A stretch of DNA of 64,000 bases from Ferruginibacter paludis (GCF_030409685.1 NZ_JAUFQJ010000015.1:124001-188000), one strand, 5' to 3'; positions 7,740 to 17,498 are shown, counted from the first letter of the stretch. A program made the numbers and translations. The notes: generated by a model from the sequence alone, not told the origin.

Positions 7740-10589
7740 ATGACAAAATTTACGAGCGCTTTTCTTTTTTTAATTTTTAGCGCAACAGGTGTTTATGCTC
7801 AAAATGGTAGCCTGAAAGGCACAATACAGGAAGCCACAACGAATGCTCCTGTAAGAGGCGCATCAGTCGTTATTTTTTTAGAAAAAGATTCAGCAAAAAA
7901 TGAGATAAAAAGCACTGTTACGGATGCCGCCGGAAATTTTGAACTGAACGATTTACCTAAAGATAGTTTTTTGATTGCCGTTAGTTCAATCGGATACCAG
8001 CAATTGATCAGGCCGGTTATTATTGGTGACAGCGTAAAAAACCTGGGTGTGTTGCATTTTACAAGACAGGGAAAAGACCTCAGTGATGTAACAATTATTT
8101 CGAAAGCGCCGCCAGTGGCGCAAAAAGGTGATACCACACAATACAGCGCCAGTCAGTATAAAGTAAATCCCGATGCAACCACCGAAGATCTTATAAAAAA
8201 GATGCCAGGCATTACCGTAGATAAAGATGGTACAGTAACGGCGCACGGTGAACAGGTAAAGAAAGTTACGATTGATGGAAAGGATTTTTTTGGGGATGAT
8301 GCTTCTGCGGCATTGAAAAATTTACCGTCTGAAGTGGTGGATAAAATACAGGTTTTTGACAGGCTGAGCGACCAGGCGCAATTGACCGGCTTTGATGACG
8401 GCAACAGCGTAAAGGCTATCAATGTGGTTACTAAATCAGGTATCAAAAACGGGCAGTTTGGCCGCATTTATGGCGGGTATGGAACAGACGATCATTATGC
8501 TGCGGGAGGTAATATCAGTTTTTTTAATGGCAACCGTCGAATTTCCCTGGTTGGCAATTTCAATAATATCAATCAGCAAAATTTTGGTTCGCAGGATTTG
8601 CTGGGTGTTACCAGCAGCGGTGGCGGACGAGGCGGTGGCGGACGGGGTGGTGGCAATACAGATAATTTTTCCGTCGGCCAGTCACCCGGCATAAGTAAAA
8701 CCAATGCCATTGGTATAAACTACAGTAATGTGATTGATAAAAAAGTGACTATTACAGGCAGTTATTTTTTCAACAACAGCAATAACAGCAACGAGTCTGT
8801 GGTAAACACAGAAACATTTTCTTCCCCTAAAAATCTTTTCAGCACACAGCAATCCAATTCCATCGCCAACAATAATAACCACCGCATCAATATGCGGCTA
8901 GAGTATAAAATAGATTCCTCCAACTCGCTTTTTATAATACCGAGCCTGAATTATCAGAATTACAATTCCAGCGGCCTGACTTCTTTACAAAATTTTTATG
9001 GAGCGGGCGATTCGTTGAATACATCTATCAACAGGAATACGGCCGAGCGGGAAGGTTTTAATATTCGCAACAATATTATGTTCCGTCACTCTTTTGCAAA
9101 AAAGGGCCGCACCCTTTCTTTAGGCTTCAATACAAATTATACGAAGAATGATGGCAACAGCGTAACCAATGCGCAATACCGCTTTTTTAATGATGCTGCA
9201 ATTGTTGACTCGCTGCAGCAACAGTTGTATGATAACAATACCAACGGACATACGATTGGGGGTAACATTGCCTACACAGAGCCAATTGGTAAGATCGGTA
9301 TTTTGCAAGTTGATTATACCCCATCTGTACAAAAAAACAAGGCTGATCAGCAGACTTTTTCTTTTGACGGACAGAAATATTCCATGTTTGATTCTACACT
9401 GTCAAACAAATTTGATAACACTATTACAACCAATAATGCGGGCTTGAATTATCGCAGATCAAAAAACAGGGATGAGCAATTGTCTTTCGGCGTAAACTTC
9501 CAAAATGCCAGATTAGAAAGTCAGCGGATATTTCCGATCGTGTCATCTGTTAATCAAACTTTTTCCGATATTTTACCCAATGCCATGTGGCGTAAAAAGT
9601 TCTCTGCCAGCAGCAATATCCGGGTATTTTACAGGGCCTCAACCAATTTTCCATCTGTAAATCAATTACAGGATGTGGTTAATCTTTCCAACCCATTACG
9701 GGTTAGTGCTGGCAACCCGGCTTTGAAAGAATCGTATACCAACCTGCTTTCCGGCCGGTACACCTATACCAATTCTAAAACCAGCCGCAGCTTTATTGCG
9801 AACGTGTTTTTACAAACAGCCAGTAATTACATTTCCAATGCGATATATATAGCCCAGCAGGATACGGTTATACAACAAGGGATACAATTGAAAAAAGGAT
9901 CACAGCTTACCAAGCCGGTTAACCTGGATGGCTATAAAAGCCTGCGTACCTTTTTAACCTACAGCATGCCAATTAATCCTATAAAAACAAACATTAATTT
10001 AAATGCAGGATTTTCTTATTCCCGGTTGCCGGGGTTGAATAATTATACAGCTTCTATTACCAATAATTATGCATATAACACAGGGGTAGTACTGGCAAGT
10101 AATATCAGTGAATATGTAGATTTTAACCTGTCGTATAATGCCAGTTTTAATAATGCGCAAACCACATCGACTTTTGCTTCTACTAACAATTATGTAAATC
10201 AAACAGCCGGATTTCAATTAAACTTATTGGATAAGAAGGGATGGTTTGTAAGAAATGATATCACCGGGCAATCTTATAGTGGTTTGAGCGCCGGACTGAA
10301 CCAGCATTTCTGGCTATGGAATGCAGCGATCGGAAAAAAATTCCTGAAAAAACAAGCCGGCGAATTAAAATTATCAGTATTTGATTTATTAAAACAAAAC
10401 CAGAGCATTGTGCGCACGGTAACAGGCGCTTACATTGAAGATGCACAAAGCCAGGTATTGCAACAATATTTTATGCTCACTTTTACCTACAGTCTGCGAA
10501 ATTTTGGTGTAGCAGCCAAAAGCTTTAATGGGGAGTTCAGGGGAAGAGAAGGTATGAACCGACCAGTTGGAAGAAATCCATCCTTTTAA
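7740..10589 (+). CDS. Outer-membrane beta-barrel protein with CarboxypepD-reg domain (TonB-receptor-like)
   Basis: 949 residues. A signal peptide (1-20, ending VYAQ) is followed by a carboxypeptidase regulatory-like beta-sandwich (about 23-110, GSLKGTIQEATTNAPVRGASV), a plug-like domain (about 135-235, DLIKKMPGITVDKDGTVTAHGEQVKKVTIDGK in parts) and an outer-membrane barrel of the OMP_b-brl_3 type to the C-terminus. A glycine/arginine-rich loop occurs near residues 293-308. No adjacent SusD partner is present, so it is not a standard SusCD pair. Such proteins act at the outer membrane in uptake or surface assembly; no substrate can be assigned. The ECF sigma gene begins 31 bp downstream, suggesting functional linkage. 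Confidence 0.88.
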   Translation: MTKFTSAFLFLIFSATGVYAQNGSLKGTIQEATTNAPVRGASVVIFLEKDSAKNEIKSTVTDAAGNFELNDLPKDSFLIAVSSIGYQQLIRPVIIGDSVKNLGVLHFTRQGKDLSDVTIISKAPPVAQKGDTTQYSASQYKVNPDATTEDLIKKMPGITVDKDGTVTAHGEQVKKVTIDGKDFFGDDASAALKNLPSEVVDKIQVFDRLSDQAQLTGFDDGNSVKAINVVTKSGIKNGQFGRIYGGYGTDDHYAAGGNISFFNGNRRISLVGNFNNINQQNFGSQDLLGVTSSGGGRGGGGRGGGNTDNFSVGQSPGISKTNAIGINYSNVIDKKVTITGSYFFNNSNNSNESVVNTETFSSPKNLFSTQQSNSIANNNNHRINMRLEYKIDSSNSLFIIPSLNYQNYNSSGLTSLQNFYGAGDSLNTSINRNTAEREGFNIRNNIMFRHSFAKKGRTLSLGFNTNYTKNDGNSVTNAQYRFFNDAAIVDSLQQQLYDNNTNGHTIGGNIAYTEPIGKIGILQVDYTPSVQKNKADQQTFSFDGQKYSMFDSTLSNKFDNTITTNNAGLNYRRSKNRDEQLSFGVNFQNARLESQRIFPIVSSVNQTFSDILPNAMWRKKFSASSNIRVFYRASTNFPSVNQLQDVVNLSNPLRVSAGNPALKESYTNLLSGRYTYTNSKTSRSFIANVFLQTASNYISNAIYIAQQDTVIQQGIQLKKGSQLTKPVNLDGYKSLRTFLTYSMPINPIKTNINLNAGFSYSRLPGLNNYTASITNNYAYNTGVVLASNISEYVDFNLSYNASFNNAQTTSTFASTNNYVNQTAGFQLNLLDKKGWFVRNDITGQSYSGLSAGLNQHFWLWNAAIGKKFLKKQAGELKLSVFDLLKQNQSIVRTVTGAYIEDAQSQVLQQYFMLTFTYSLRNFGVAAKSFNGEFRGREGMNRPVGRNPSF

Positions 10590-10619
10590 CTATTTTTAGA
10601 TTGGATTTAAAAACTGTTA

Positions 10620-11225
10620 GTGTTGAACCAATCTGAAGCGGAGTTAATAAAAAAATTACAGCAGGGCGAGCAGCAGTCATTTGCAGACATTGTGGGGCTG
10701 TACCAGGATATGGTGTACAATACAGTTGTAAGCATTGTACAGAATGAACTGGACGCGGAGGATATAACACAGGAAGTATTTTTGCAGGTGTATCAGTCAA
10801 TAGGATCTTTTAAAGGAGAGGCAAAACTATCAACCTGGTTATACCGCATAGCCATAGCAAAGGCCCTGGACAGTGAGAAAAAAAAGAAACGTAAAAAGCG
10901 TTTTGCATTTATACAAAATTTGTTTGGCGAGCATGGTGAAGAACAATATAATCCGGTAGAATTTAATCACCCTGGGGTACAATTAGAGAATAAGGAAAAT
11001 GCCGCGGTTTTGTTTAAAGCCCTTAAACAAATACCCGAAAATCAACGTATCGCTTTTACGTTGAATAAAATAGAAGGATTGAATAACCAGGAAATTGCAG
11101 CCATTATGAACACCAGTTTTTATGCGGTGGAATCTTTGTTGGCCAGGGCAAAATCAAGCCTTAAAAAAAGTTTAAAAAATTATTATCTGCAGGAGCCCAA
11201 TAAAAAAAACAGTCATGAAAAATAA
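10620..11225 (+). CDS. ECF-type RNA polymerase sigma factor
   Basis: 201 residues. Region 2 is clear (DIVGLYQDMVYNTVVSI, then DAEDITQEVFLQVYQSI and STWLYRIAIAKALD), and region 4 near the C-terminus carries the helix-turn-helix (EIAAIMNTSFYAVESLLARAK). A basic linker (SEKKKKRKKRF) separates them. The start is GTG at 10620. Four genes follow in one direction with overlap or tiny gaps; the second is a one-helix membrane protein suited to be its anti-sigma factor. It probably controls an envelope-stress or surface-protein regulon (inference). Confidence 0.92.
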   Translation: MLNQSEAELIKKLQQGEQQSFADIVGLYQDMVYNTVVSIVQNELDAEDITQEVFLQVYQSIGSFKGEAKLSTWLYRIAIAKALDSEKKKKRKKRFAFIQNLFGEHGEEQYNPVEFNHPGVQLENKENAAVLFKALKQIPENQRIAFTLNKIEGLNNQEIAAIMNTSFYAVESLLARAKSSLKKSLKNYYLQEPNKKNSHEK

Positions 11226-11553
11226 TAAGAATACTGAGCAGGAAATTGAAGATGCCTTAAATAGTTTAAATCACATTGAGCGGGCTGCACCTGCTCCTTA
11301 CCTGTTAACACGTATCCAGGCACGGCTTAACAATCCGGTAAAAAATACATGGGAAAACATAGCTGGTTTTATAAGCAGGCCGGCTGTGATGGTGGCGGGC
11401 ATATGTTTCCTGGTCATCATTAATATTTCCGTACTATTTTATAAAAATTATAACACGTCTAAAATAACTACTGAGCGTTCATTTACAACGGCTGCGGACG
11501 AAGAGGATGAATACAATAACCTTGCAACGATTGATAATATCGAAAACCAATAA
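11215..11553 (+). CDS. Candidate anti-sigma factor, single-pass membrane protein
   Basis: 112 residues, overlapping the end of the sigma gene by 11 bp, so probably translationally coupled. The first 60 residues are soluble and acidic/polar (EQEIEDALNSLNHIERAAPAPYLLTRIQARL), then one membrane helix (about 62-81), then a short acidic outer tail. This is the common plan of anti-sigma proteins in Bacteroidota, but I see no zinc-type HxxxCxxC motif. The assignment rests on position and topology. Confidence 0.7.
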   Translation: MKNNKNTEQEIEDALNSLNHIERAAPAPYLLTRIQARLNNPVKNTWENIAGFISRPAVMVAGICFLVIINISVLFYKNYNTSKITTERSFTTAADEEDEYNNLATIDNIENQ

Positions 11554-11557
11554 TGTA

Positions 11558-12034
11558 ATGAATACGAAACCAAATAATAAATTGCTGTTGCTTATTATCG
11601 GTTTTTTGCTGGTGACGAATATAGTTATGCTGGTATTTTTATTGAACGGCCGGCCTTCTGAAAGAAGGAATATGCGGGCGGAAAGAAAAGTCATGATGAC
11701 AACTTTTTTGCAGAAAGAAATTGGCTTTAGCCAGAATCAATTAACGCAATATGATTCACTGACTGAGCGGCATAAAAGAAAAGTAAGATCGATGTTTGAA
11801 GCTGCAAGAAAAGATAAGGAAGGACAGGTTAAACAATTATCGGCTGATAATTTCAGCGACTCATCCATCAATACCATCGCAGGTATAGCAAGTATGAAAC
11901 AAAAAGAAATGGAAGTAGAAATGTTTACCCATTTTAAAGCTGTAAGAAGCATATGCACACCTGCACAGCTGCCCAAATTTGATTCGTTGTTTTATACCAT
12001 GCTGAATAAAAAACCGGATGAGCGAAAAAAATAA
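11558..12034 (+). CDS. Periplasmic Spy/CpxP-like protein, membrane-anchored
   Basis: 158 residues from the ATG at 11558, four bases after the previous stop. An N-terminal membrane anchor (about 8-28) precedes a helical, charged domain: FLQKEIGFSQNQLTQYDSL, then RHKRKVRSMFEAARKDKEG, and CTPAQLPKFDSLF. The spacing of long amphipathic helices and the PAQLPKFDSL ending resemble Spy/CpxP and CnrX-like periplasmic sensors or chaperones. No CxxC or His cluster for metal is visible. As part of the sigma operon it may feed back on envelope stress. Confidence 0.7.
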   Translation: MNTKPNNKLLLLIIGFLLVTNIVMLVFLLNGRPSERRNMRAERKVMMTTFLQKEIGFSQNQLTQYDSLTERHKRKVRSMFEAARKDKEGQVKQLSADNFSDSSINTIAGIASMKQKEMEVEMFTHFKAVRSICTPAQLPKFDSLFYTMLNKKPDERKK

Positions 12035-12101
12035 TTATTTAAAACGACTGTTTTTTTTAAAAAGGTCGTCTAATCATTCAGAAAACAAGAAATACATCAT
12101 T

Positions 12102-12491
12102 ATGAAAAAACAAATCGCATTATCTATACTGGCCCTTTTTTTGACAATTGGTTTTGTATCAGCACAAGATCAGCGTGGTCCCCGGTTAACAGTGGAAGAA
12201 AGAGTAAAAGCAGTAGATGAAAAGCTGGCTGATTTTAAACTGGACAAAGACAAGCAGGCTAAAACCGACAGTGTGTTTACGGCTTACTATACTACCATGC
12301 AAAAGGAGCGGGAAGCTATGATGAGTGGCGGTGCAACCCCGGACCGTGAAGCGATGAGGAGTAAGATGTTAAAACTGAACATTGACCGTGATGAACAGTT
12401 AAAACAGATTTTTACCGACGAGCAATTTAAAAAATGGAAAGATGATATTGAACCTGCCTTACGGCCACAAAGGCCCAACAGGCAGCAATAA
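12102..12491 (+). CDS. Secreted Spy/CpxP-like protein
   Basis: 129 residues from ATG 12102. A signal peptide (MKKQIALSILALFLTIGFVSAQ) precedes an all-helical charged domain with VEERVKAVDEKLADFKLDKDKQ and a C-terminal IFTDEQFKKWKDDIEP, the usual LT-x-EQ/Q-F-x-K-W ending of this group. A longer frame begins 28 codons earlier but overlaps the preceding gene and would bury the signal peptide. Last gene of the sigma operon; a strong hairpin follows. Probably a periplasmic folding helper induced by the sigma factor (inference). Confidence 0.78.
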   Translation: MKKQIALSILALFLTIGFVSAQDQRGPRLTVEERVKAVDEKLADFKLDKDKQAKTDSVFTAYYTTMQKEREAMMSGGATPDREAMRSKMLKLNIDRDEQLKQIFTDEQFKKWKDDIEPALRPQRPNRQQ

Positions 12492-12530
12492 TAAAGATGG
12501 TTATTTTGGTTTTTTGATTGAGTGATTAAG

Positions 12531-12558
12531 ACCCTGTTTCGTAAAGAAGCAGGGTTTT
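12531..12558 (+). terminator. Intrinsic terminator of the sigma operon
   Basis: ACCCTGTTTC pairs with GAAGCAGGGT (one G-T pair) around a 5-base loop and is followed by TTTT. It lies 40 bp after the last operon gene. Confidence 0.8.
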
Positions 12559-12606
12559 AGCATTCCGCTGTTTTGTAATTTTTTTTGAACTGTTATAAGC
12601 TTCGAT

Positions 12607-13275
12607 TTACTCCTCTTCAGGCGACGAGCGCAATTCTTTCAGCACATGCTGAATTCTCTCATTCACTGTTTCATAATCGCTGAAGCCTTTAGCAATCAAA
12701 TAAAATTTGCTGTCATTTTGTTGAATTAATACCTGCGGAAAGCTGGTTACCTGCAGGTGTTTGCACAGGGCAAATTCATAATGCGCCTGCTCTTTAAATG
12801 CTTCACTTTTTAGTTTTGTGTAAAATTCCTCCTCAGGTATTTTATATTTTTGCAGCAGGTGACGATAGGCTTCATCATCATCCAAATCGCGGCCTTCGTA
12901 ATTCAATGCATACTGCAAATCACTTGCAAAAAGAATCGCATCATCCGGGTAGTATTCTTTAAAAACACACAATGCAATGGCCGGTTTTTCAGAGTTCATT
13001 ACCCAATCACTTTTATCCGGATTGTTAATATGCCATAAAAAATCTTCGCCGAATTGGATGCCCGTTAGTTCTTCTACCCGGCGATAGGCTTTCTGAATGT
13101 AGGGGCCAATTTGTTCAATTGGCATTACATGCTCTCCTACCATCATGCCGCCACTCAACACTTCAATAAAGAACTCTTCTTTATACTGCGATACAATTTT
13201 TTTAATAACCGGGCTGAAGCCGTAACACCAGCCACAGTAGGCATCGTAACAGTAAATAAGGGTGAGTTTATTCAT
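12607..13275 (-). CDS. DsbA-family (FrnE-like) thioredoxin-fold protein
   Basis: 222 residues without a signal peptide. The active-site CGWC is at C14-C17 in DAYCGWCYGFSP, with the cis-proline region TSFPQVLIQ near residues 180-190. A large helical insertion lies between, as in DsbA/FrnE and HCCA-isomerase relatives. It is predicted to be a cytoplasmic oxidoreductase or isomerase; the substrate is unknown. It is 48 bp downstream of purU on the same strand. Confidence 0.85.
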   Translation of the reverse strand: MNKLTLIYCYDAYCGWCYGFSPVIKKIVSQYKEEFFIEVLSGGMMVGEHVMPIEQIGPYIQKAYRRVEELTGIQFGEDFLWHINNPDKSDWVMNSEKPAIALCVFKEYYPDDAILFASDLQYALNYEGRDLDDDEAYRHLLQKYKIPEEEFYTKLKSEAFKEQAHYEFALCKHLQVTSFPQVLIQQNDSKFYLIAKGFSDYETVNERIQHVLKELRSSPEEE

Positions 13276-13323
13276 AGTAATTTAGTGTTTGTTTTGTATG
13301 AATATTTATTTCGGGAATGGTCA

Positions 13324-14151
13324 TTATTCAAAAACGATTGTTTTGTTTTTATGTATCAAAACCCGGTCTTCAAATACCAGGTGTAAAGCCCTGGCTAATA
13401 CCGCCGTCTCAATCTCTTTACCGGAACGCACCATATCAGCAGTAGTAAAAGAATGGGTAACTGGAATAATTTGCTGGGCGATGATAGGGCCTTCGTCTAA
13501 TTGGTTGGTTACAAAATGAGCGGTGGCACCTATCAGCTTTACGCCTCTTTCGTACGCCTGCTTATACGGACTGGCGCCAATAAAAGCAGGTAAAAAAGAA
13601 TGGTGAATGTTGATGATTTGAAAAGCAAATTGTTCAACAAAATCAGCAGAAAGAATACGCATAAACTTTGCCAGTACAAGATAATCCGCTCCCCATTTTT
13701 TAATAATGGAAAGCAGGGAAGATTCGAAAACGGGCCTGTCTGTATTATCGGTTGATACAAGGTAAAAAGGTATATCAAAGCGTTTACAAATTTCTTCCAA
13801 CGCAGCATGATTGCCAATGACGCACTGTACACTGGCACCCAAAGTTTTAAAATGATTTCTTACAAGTATATCACTCAGGCAATGATATTCTTTTGTTACC
13901 AGTACGACTATTTTTTTTTCTGCCTGGTGGCTGATTTTCACTTCGGCGTCAGCAGGTAAAACGGCTTTGAGCTGGCGCCCGGCTACAATTGTATCTATAC
14001 TGCCGTCAACGACTATACGAAGAAAAAAACGGTTGTCAATAGTATCAACATGTTCCCGCATGGCTACAATATTAATGTTCATAGCCGCGAAGATATTGGC
14101 TACTGCTCCCACCAGGCCCACCTGGTCTTTACATTGAATTAGTATTACCAT
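13324..14151 (-). CDS. purU: Formyltetrahydrofolate deformylase
   Basis: 275 residues, the usual PurU length. An N-terminal ACT domain (VILIQCKDQVGLVGAVANIF, about 2-80) is followed by a formyltransferase-fold domain with HHSFLPAFIGASPYKQAYERG in parts and the catalytic-aspartate segment GATAHFVTNQLDEGPI. It hydrolyses 10-formyl-THF to THF and formate, balancing one-carbon pools and supplying formate for purine synthesis. It lies downstream of polA on the same strand with a 98-bp gap holding inverted repeats. Confidence 0.93.
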   Translation of the reverse strand: MVILIQCKDQVGLVGAVANIFAAMNINIVAMREHVDTIDNRFFLRIVVDGSIDTIVAGRQLKAVLPADAEVKISHQAEKKIVVLVTKEYHCLSDILVRNHFKTLGASVQCVIGNHAALEEICKRFDIPFYLVSTDNTDRPVFESSLLSIIKKWGADYLVLAKFMRILSADFVEQFAFQIINIHHSFLPAFIGASPYKQAYERGVKLIGATAHFVTNQLDEGPIIAQQIIPVTHSFTTADMVRSGKEIETAVLARALHLVFEDRVLIHKNKTIVFE

Positions 14152-14202
14152 TTTTTATTTTATTGAGCTCACGGGAGTGGAATTATTGACTCTAATATTC
14201 TA

Positions 14203-14240
14203 TCACAGGTGAGCATCCTTTTGGGGTGACCCACCTGTGA
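14203..14240. repeat. Inverted repeat between polA and purU
   Basis: TCACAGGTG (14203-14211) and CACCTGTGA (14232-14240) are exact complements. Around them CTCTAATA and CTCTAATG are near-direct repeats, and GAGTGG/CCACTC form a second outer pair. No T-tract follows in the polA direction, so it is a structured element rather than a standard terminator. Confidence 0.6.
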
Positions 14241-14249
14241 CGACCCACT

Positions 14250-17105
14250 CTAATGTGCTTCCAGCCAGTTGTCGCCTGCTCCAATTTCCGCATCGGTTGG
14301 CACTTCATTAGGTAGTTTCAATGCGGATTGCATGCACTTTAAAATGACAGGCTTGATTAGTTCTATTTCACTTTTGTGTGCATCAAAAACCAATTCATCA
14401 TGTACCTGCAACAACATTTTTGATTTAAAACCACGGTTGATAAATTCCTGGTGAATTTTGATCATGGCCAGTTTTATCATATCCGCAGCGGTGCCCTGAA
14501 TGGGTGAATTGATGGCGTTACGTTCTGCGAAACCACGCACTGTAAAGTTCACGCTGTTGATATCTTTCAGCCACCTTTTACGACCCATCAGCGTTTCCAC
14601 ATATCCATTTTCCTTGGCGAAGTTGATGGTATCATCCATGTATTTTTGAATATTGGGAAATTGCTTTTTGTAATTGTCAATGATCTCTTTTGCCTCCGTG
14701 CGGGAGATGCTTAAATTCTCCGCCAGGCCAAATGCACCCTGGCCATAAATAATGCCGAAGTTGACGCTTTTGGCTTTGTACCTCATTTCTTTGGTAACGT
14801 CTTTTTCGTCCACATTGAATACTTTAGCAGCTGTAGCGGTATGAATATCTTTACCCGTTTTAAAAGCATCACACATATTGACATCGCCGCTGATGGCTGC
14901 AACAATACGCAATTCTATCTGCGAATAATCGGCCGAAACAAGTACATGATTTTCATCTCTTGGAATAAATGCTTTTCTTATTTCTTTCCCCCTTTCTGTT
15001 CTTACAGGAATGTTTTGCAGGTTGGGATTTGTACTGCTAAGCCTTCCTGTTACAGCTACAGCCTGCGCATAGGAAGTATGCACCCGCCCGGTTTTTTTGT
15101 TGATCAAAGCAGGTAACGCATCGATGTAGGTATTTTTTAATTTGGTGAGTTCACGGAAAATTAAAATATCGTCACATATTTTATGCTGACTGGCCAGTTT
15201 TGCCAGTACATCTTCACCTGTTGCATACTGACCGGTTTTTGTTTTTTTTGCTTTTGGATCCAGCTTCATTTTATCAAACAATACTTCTCCCAATTGTTTG
15301 GGCGAGGCCAGGTTAAACCTTAAGCCAGCTTGCTCATACACACTTTCTTCACTTATTTTGGCCTCTGTTTCCAGGGTTTTACTGTATTCATTTAAAAAGG
15401 CTTCGTCAATCCGGATGCCTTCAAATTCCATATCCGTCAATACTTTTATCAGCGGATTTTCCACCTCGTAAAAAACCTTTTCTACTTCCTTGTTTTTTAA
15501 CTCTTCAAGAAATACTTTTTTTAACTGCAGGGTGATGTCGGCATCTTCTGCAGCATACTCTTTTATTTTTTCAGGTTCTACATCCCGCATATTGCCCTGG
15601 CCTTTTCCTTTTTTGCCAATCAGTTCTTCAATATGTACCGGCTCGTAACCCAGGTATTTAGCGCTTAACGCATCCATACTGCTTTTGCCATCAGGCTCAG
15701 TTACATAATGTGCCAGCATGGTATCAAAAATATTACCCTTTAACTCAATGCCGTACCATTTCATTACCAGTAAATCATACTTAATATTCTGACCAACCCA
15801 TATTTTTGTTGCATCATTAAACAACACTAAAAAAGGCGCTAACAAGTGCAAACATTCTTCCCTGGAAGCAGGGCAGGGAATATAAAAAGCCTCGCCAGGC
15901 TGATAAGAAAAACTAAGACCGACCAGATCAGCATCATTGGCATTAACAGAGGTTGTTTCTGTATCAAAACAAATTTCCGGCTGGTGAATCAGTTTATTAA
16001 TCAGCTGGCCTATTCCTTCAGTGGTGTTCACCAAAAAATACTCATGTGGTGTATTGTGGATGTTTTTATCAACGGATAAAATACTGCCTGCTTCTTCCGG
16101 TACAGCTGAAGTTTGCGAAGCTGCGACCACATTTACAGTTTGAGTTACTTCTCCAAAAAGATCCATTTGTCCGCTGGGTACCTGTTTACGGCCACCCGTT
16201 TCCTGTATTTGCACGCCTGGCTGCAACTGGATTTCTTCACCCAAAACCCTTTTAATAAATCCCCTGAACTCCAGTTCTGTAAATACTTCCTTCAGGCTTT
16301 CGCGGTTCATTTCTTTTATCCTGAAATTTTCTTCATGAAATTCTGTCGGAACATCCACTATGATCGTAGCCAGTTTTTTACTCATAATGGCGGCATCTTT
16401 TCCTGCCCTTATTTTTTCTCCAAGAGCGCCTTTTATATTATCGGCATTGGCCAGTATGTTTTCCAGACTATGGTATTCTTTCAATAGCTTGGCAGCTGTT
16501 TTTTCGCCAATGCCAGCTATGCCGGGAATGTTATCTACCGCGTCGCCCATTAAGCCCAAAATATCAATTACCTGTGCAACATTTGCAATGTCCCATTTTT
16601 TACAAACCTCCTGCGGACCCATTATTTCAATGGTTCCTCCCTGGTAAGGGGGTTTATAAATCTTGATATTTTCACTTACCAGCTGGCCATAATCTTTGTC
16701 GGGGGTAACCATAAATACCTCATAACCTACTTTTTCAGCTTGCTTTGCCAATGCCCCGATTACATCATCTGCTTCATACCCATCAATTGCAATCACGGGT
16801 ATATTAAAGGCTTCTATAATTCTTTTAATGTCAGGAATAGAGGAACTGATATCTTCTGGCGTCTCCTGCCGGTTGGCTTTGTAATCGGCAAAATCTGTAT
16901 GCCTTTCCGTTAACGCATGGGTATCAAAACATACCGCCATATGCGTAGGCTTCTGGTTATTGATGAGATCAATTAAAGTGTTGGTAAACCCAAACTGGGC
17001 ATTGGTATTTCTGCCTTTGCTGGTAACGCGTGGGCTGCGGATAAGAGCGTAATAAGCCCTGAAAACAAGGGCATAGGCATCGAGTAAAAATAATTTTTTT
17101 GACAT
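14250..17105 (-). CDS. polA: DNA polymerase I
   Basis: 951 residues from ATG 17105, whose product starts MSKKLFLLDAYALVFRAYYA, the family start. Domains: 5'-3' flap nuclease (about 1-290, with GYEADDVIG), 3'-5' exonuclease (about 365-550, with FDTETT keeping the DxE acidic pair, so proofreading is probably active), and family A polymerase (about 580-951, motif A DYSQIELRI, the O-helix KSVNFGIIYG, motif C QVHDELVFD). It fills gaps and removes primers. A five-codon upstream extension is unlikely. Confidence 0.97.
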   Translation of the reverse strand: MSKKLFLLDAYALVFRAYYALIRSPRVTSKGRNTNAQFGFTNTLIDLINNQKPTHMAVCFDTHALTERHTDFADYKANRQETPEDISSSIPDIKRIIEAFNIPVIAIDGYEADDVIGALAKQAEKVGYEVFMVTPDKDYGQLVSENIKIYKPPYQGGTIEIMGPQEVCKKWDIANVAQVIDILGLMGDAVDNIPGIAGIGEKTAAKLLKEYHSLENILANADNIKGALGEKIRAGKDAAIMSKKLATIIVDVPTEFHEENFRIKEMNRESLKEVFTELEFRGFIKRVLGEEIQLQPGVQIQETGGRKQVPSGQMDLFGEVTQTVNVVAASQTSAVPEEAGSILSVDKNIHNTPHEYFLVNTTEGIGQLINKLIHQPEICFDTETTSVNANDADLVGLSFSYQPGEAFYIPCPASREECLHLLAPFLVLFNDATKIWVGQNIKYDLLVMKWYGIELKGNIFDTMLAHYVTEPDGKSSMDALSAKYLGYEPVHIEELIGKKGKGQGNMRDVEPEKIKEYAAEDADITLQLKKVFLEELKNKEVEKVFYEVENPLIKVLTDMEFEGIRIDEAFLNEYSKTLETEAKISEESVYEQAGLRFNLASPKQLGEVLFDKMKLDPKAKKTKTGQYATGEDVLAKLASQHKICDDILIFRELTKLKNTYIDALPALINKKTGRVHTSYAQAVAVTGRLSSTNPNLQNIPVRTERGKEIRKAFIPRDENHVLVSADYSQIELRIVAAISGDVNMCDAFKTGKDIHTATAAKVFNVDEKDVTKEMRYKAKSVNFGIIYGQGAFGLAENLSISRTEAKEIIDNYKKQFPNIQKYMDDTINFAKENGYVETLMGRKRWLKDINSVNFTVRGFAERNAINSPIQGTAADMIKLAMIKIHQEFINRGFKSKMLLQVHDELVFDAHKSEIELIKPVILKCMQSALKLPNEVPTDAEIGAGDNWLEAH

Positions 17106-17244
17106 GCCGTAAAAGTAAAACAATTGTGCACGCCAATCAAACTGATGGGCAAAAGTTTGATTCTGTTACCTGGTAAAATGTAATTGGGTTTTTATAAAGT
17201 GATTGTTTGCAAATCTTGAAGAGAAGTGAATGGATTAGCAACTT

Positions 17245-17340
17245 TTAATATTCAAGTAATTTGTCAGATTTTGACCAGTCAATAATGTAAAGTATCACCG
17301 AGAAAAAAAGAGCAAATGTAAGGACTATAAAATTTTTCAT
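17245..17340 (-). CDS. Possible 31-residue membrane peptide
   Basis: In the 393-bp gap between polA and the esterase gene, ATG at 17340 opens a 31-codon frame: a basic start (MKN), one hydrophobic helix (FIVLTFALFFSVILYIID) and a charged tail (WSKSDKLLEY). This is the usual composition of small membrane proteins. No clear ribosome site or homologue can be cited, so it could be chance. The rest of the gap shows nothing I can name. Confidence 0.3.
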   Translation of the reverse strand: MKNFIVLTFALFFSVILYIIDWSKSDKLLEY

Positions 17341-17498
17341 ATCAGGGTTGTTGGTACCCTTTAAGTAACTGAAAAAGCCTGCTATTATTGTGATACAGCC
17401 CGGTTTTTAATTCACATAAACTACATTTTACTTTCAGTAATTCCGAAAATTAGTGTCAATTAATTACAAATCAGGAAGATAGCTTTATTATGAAACAA

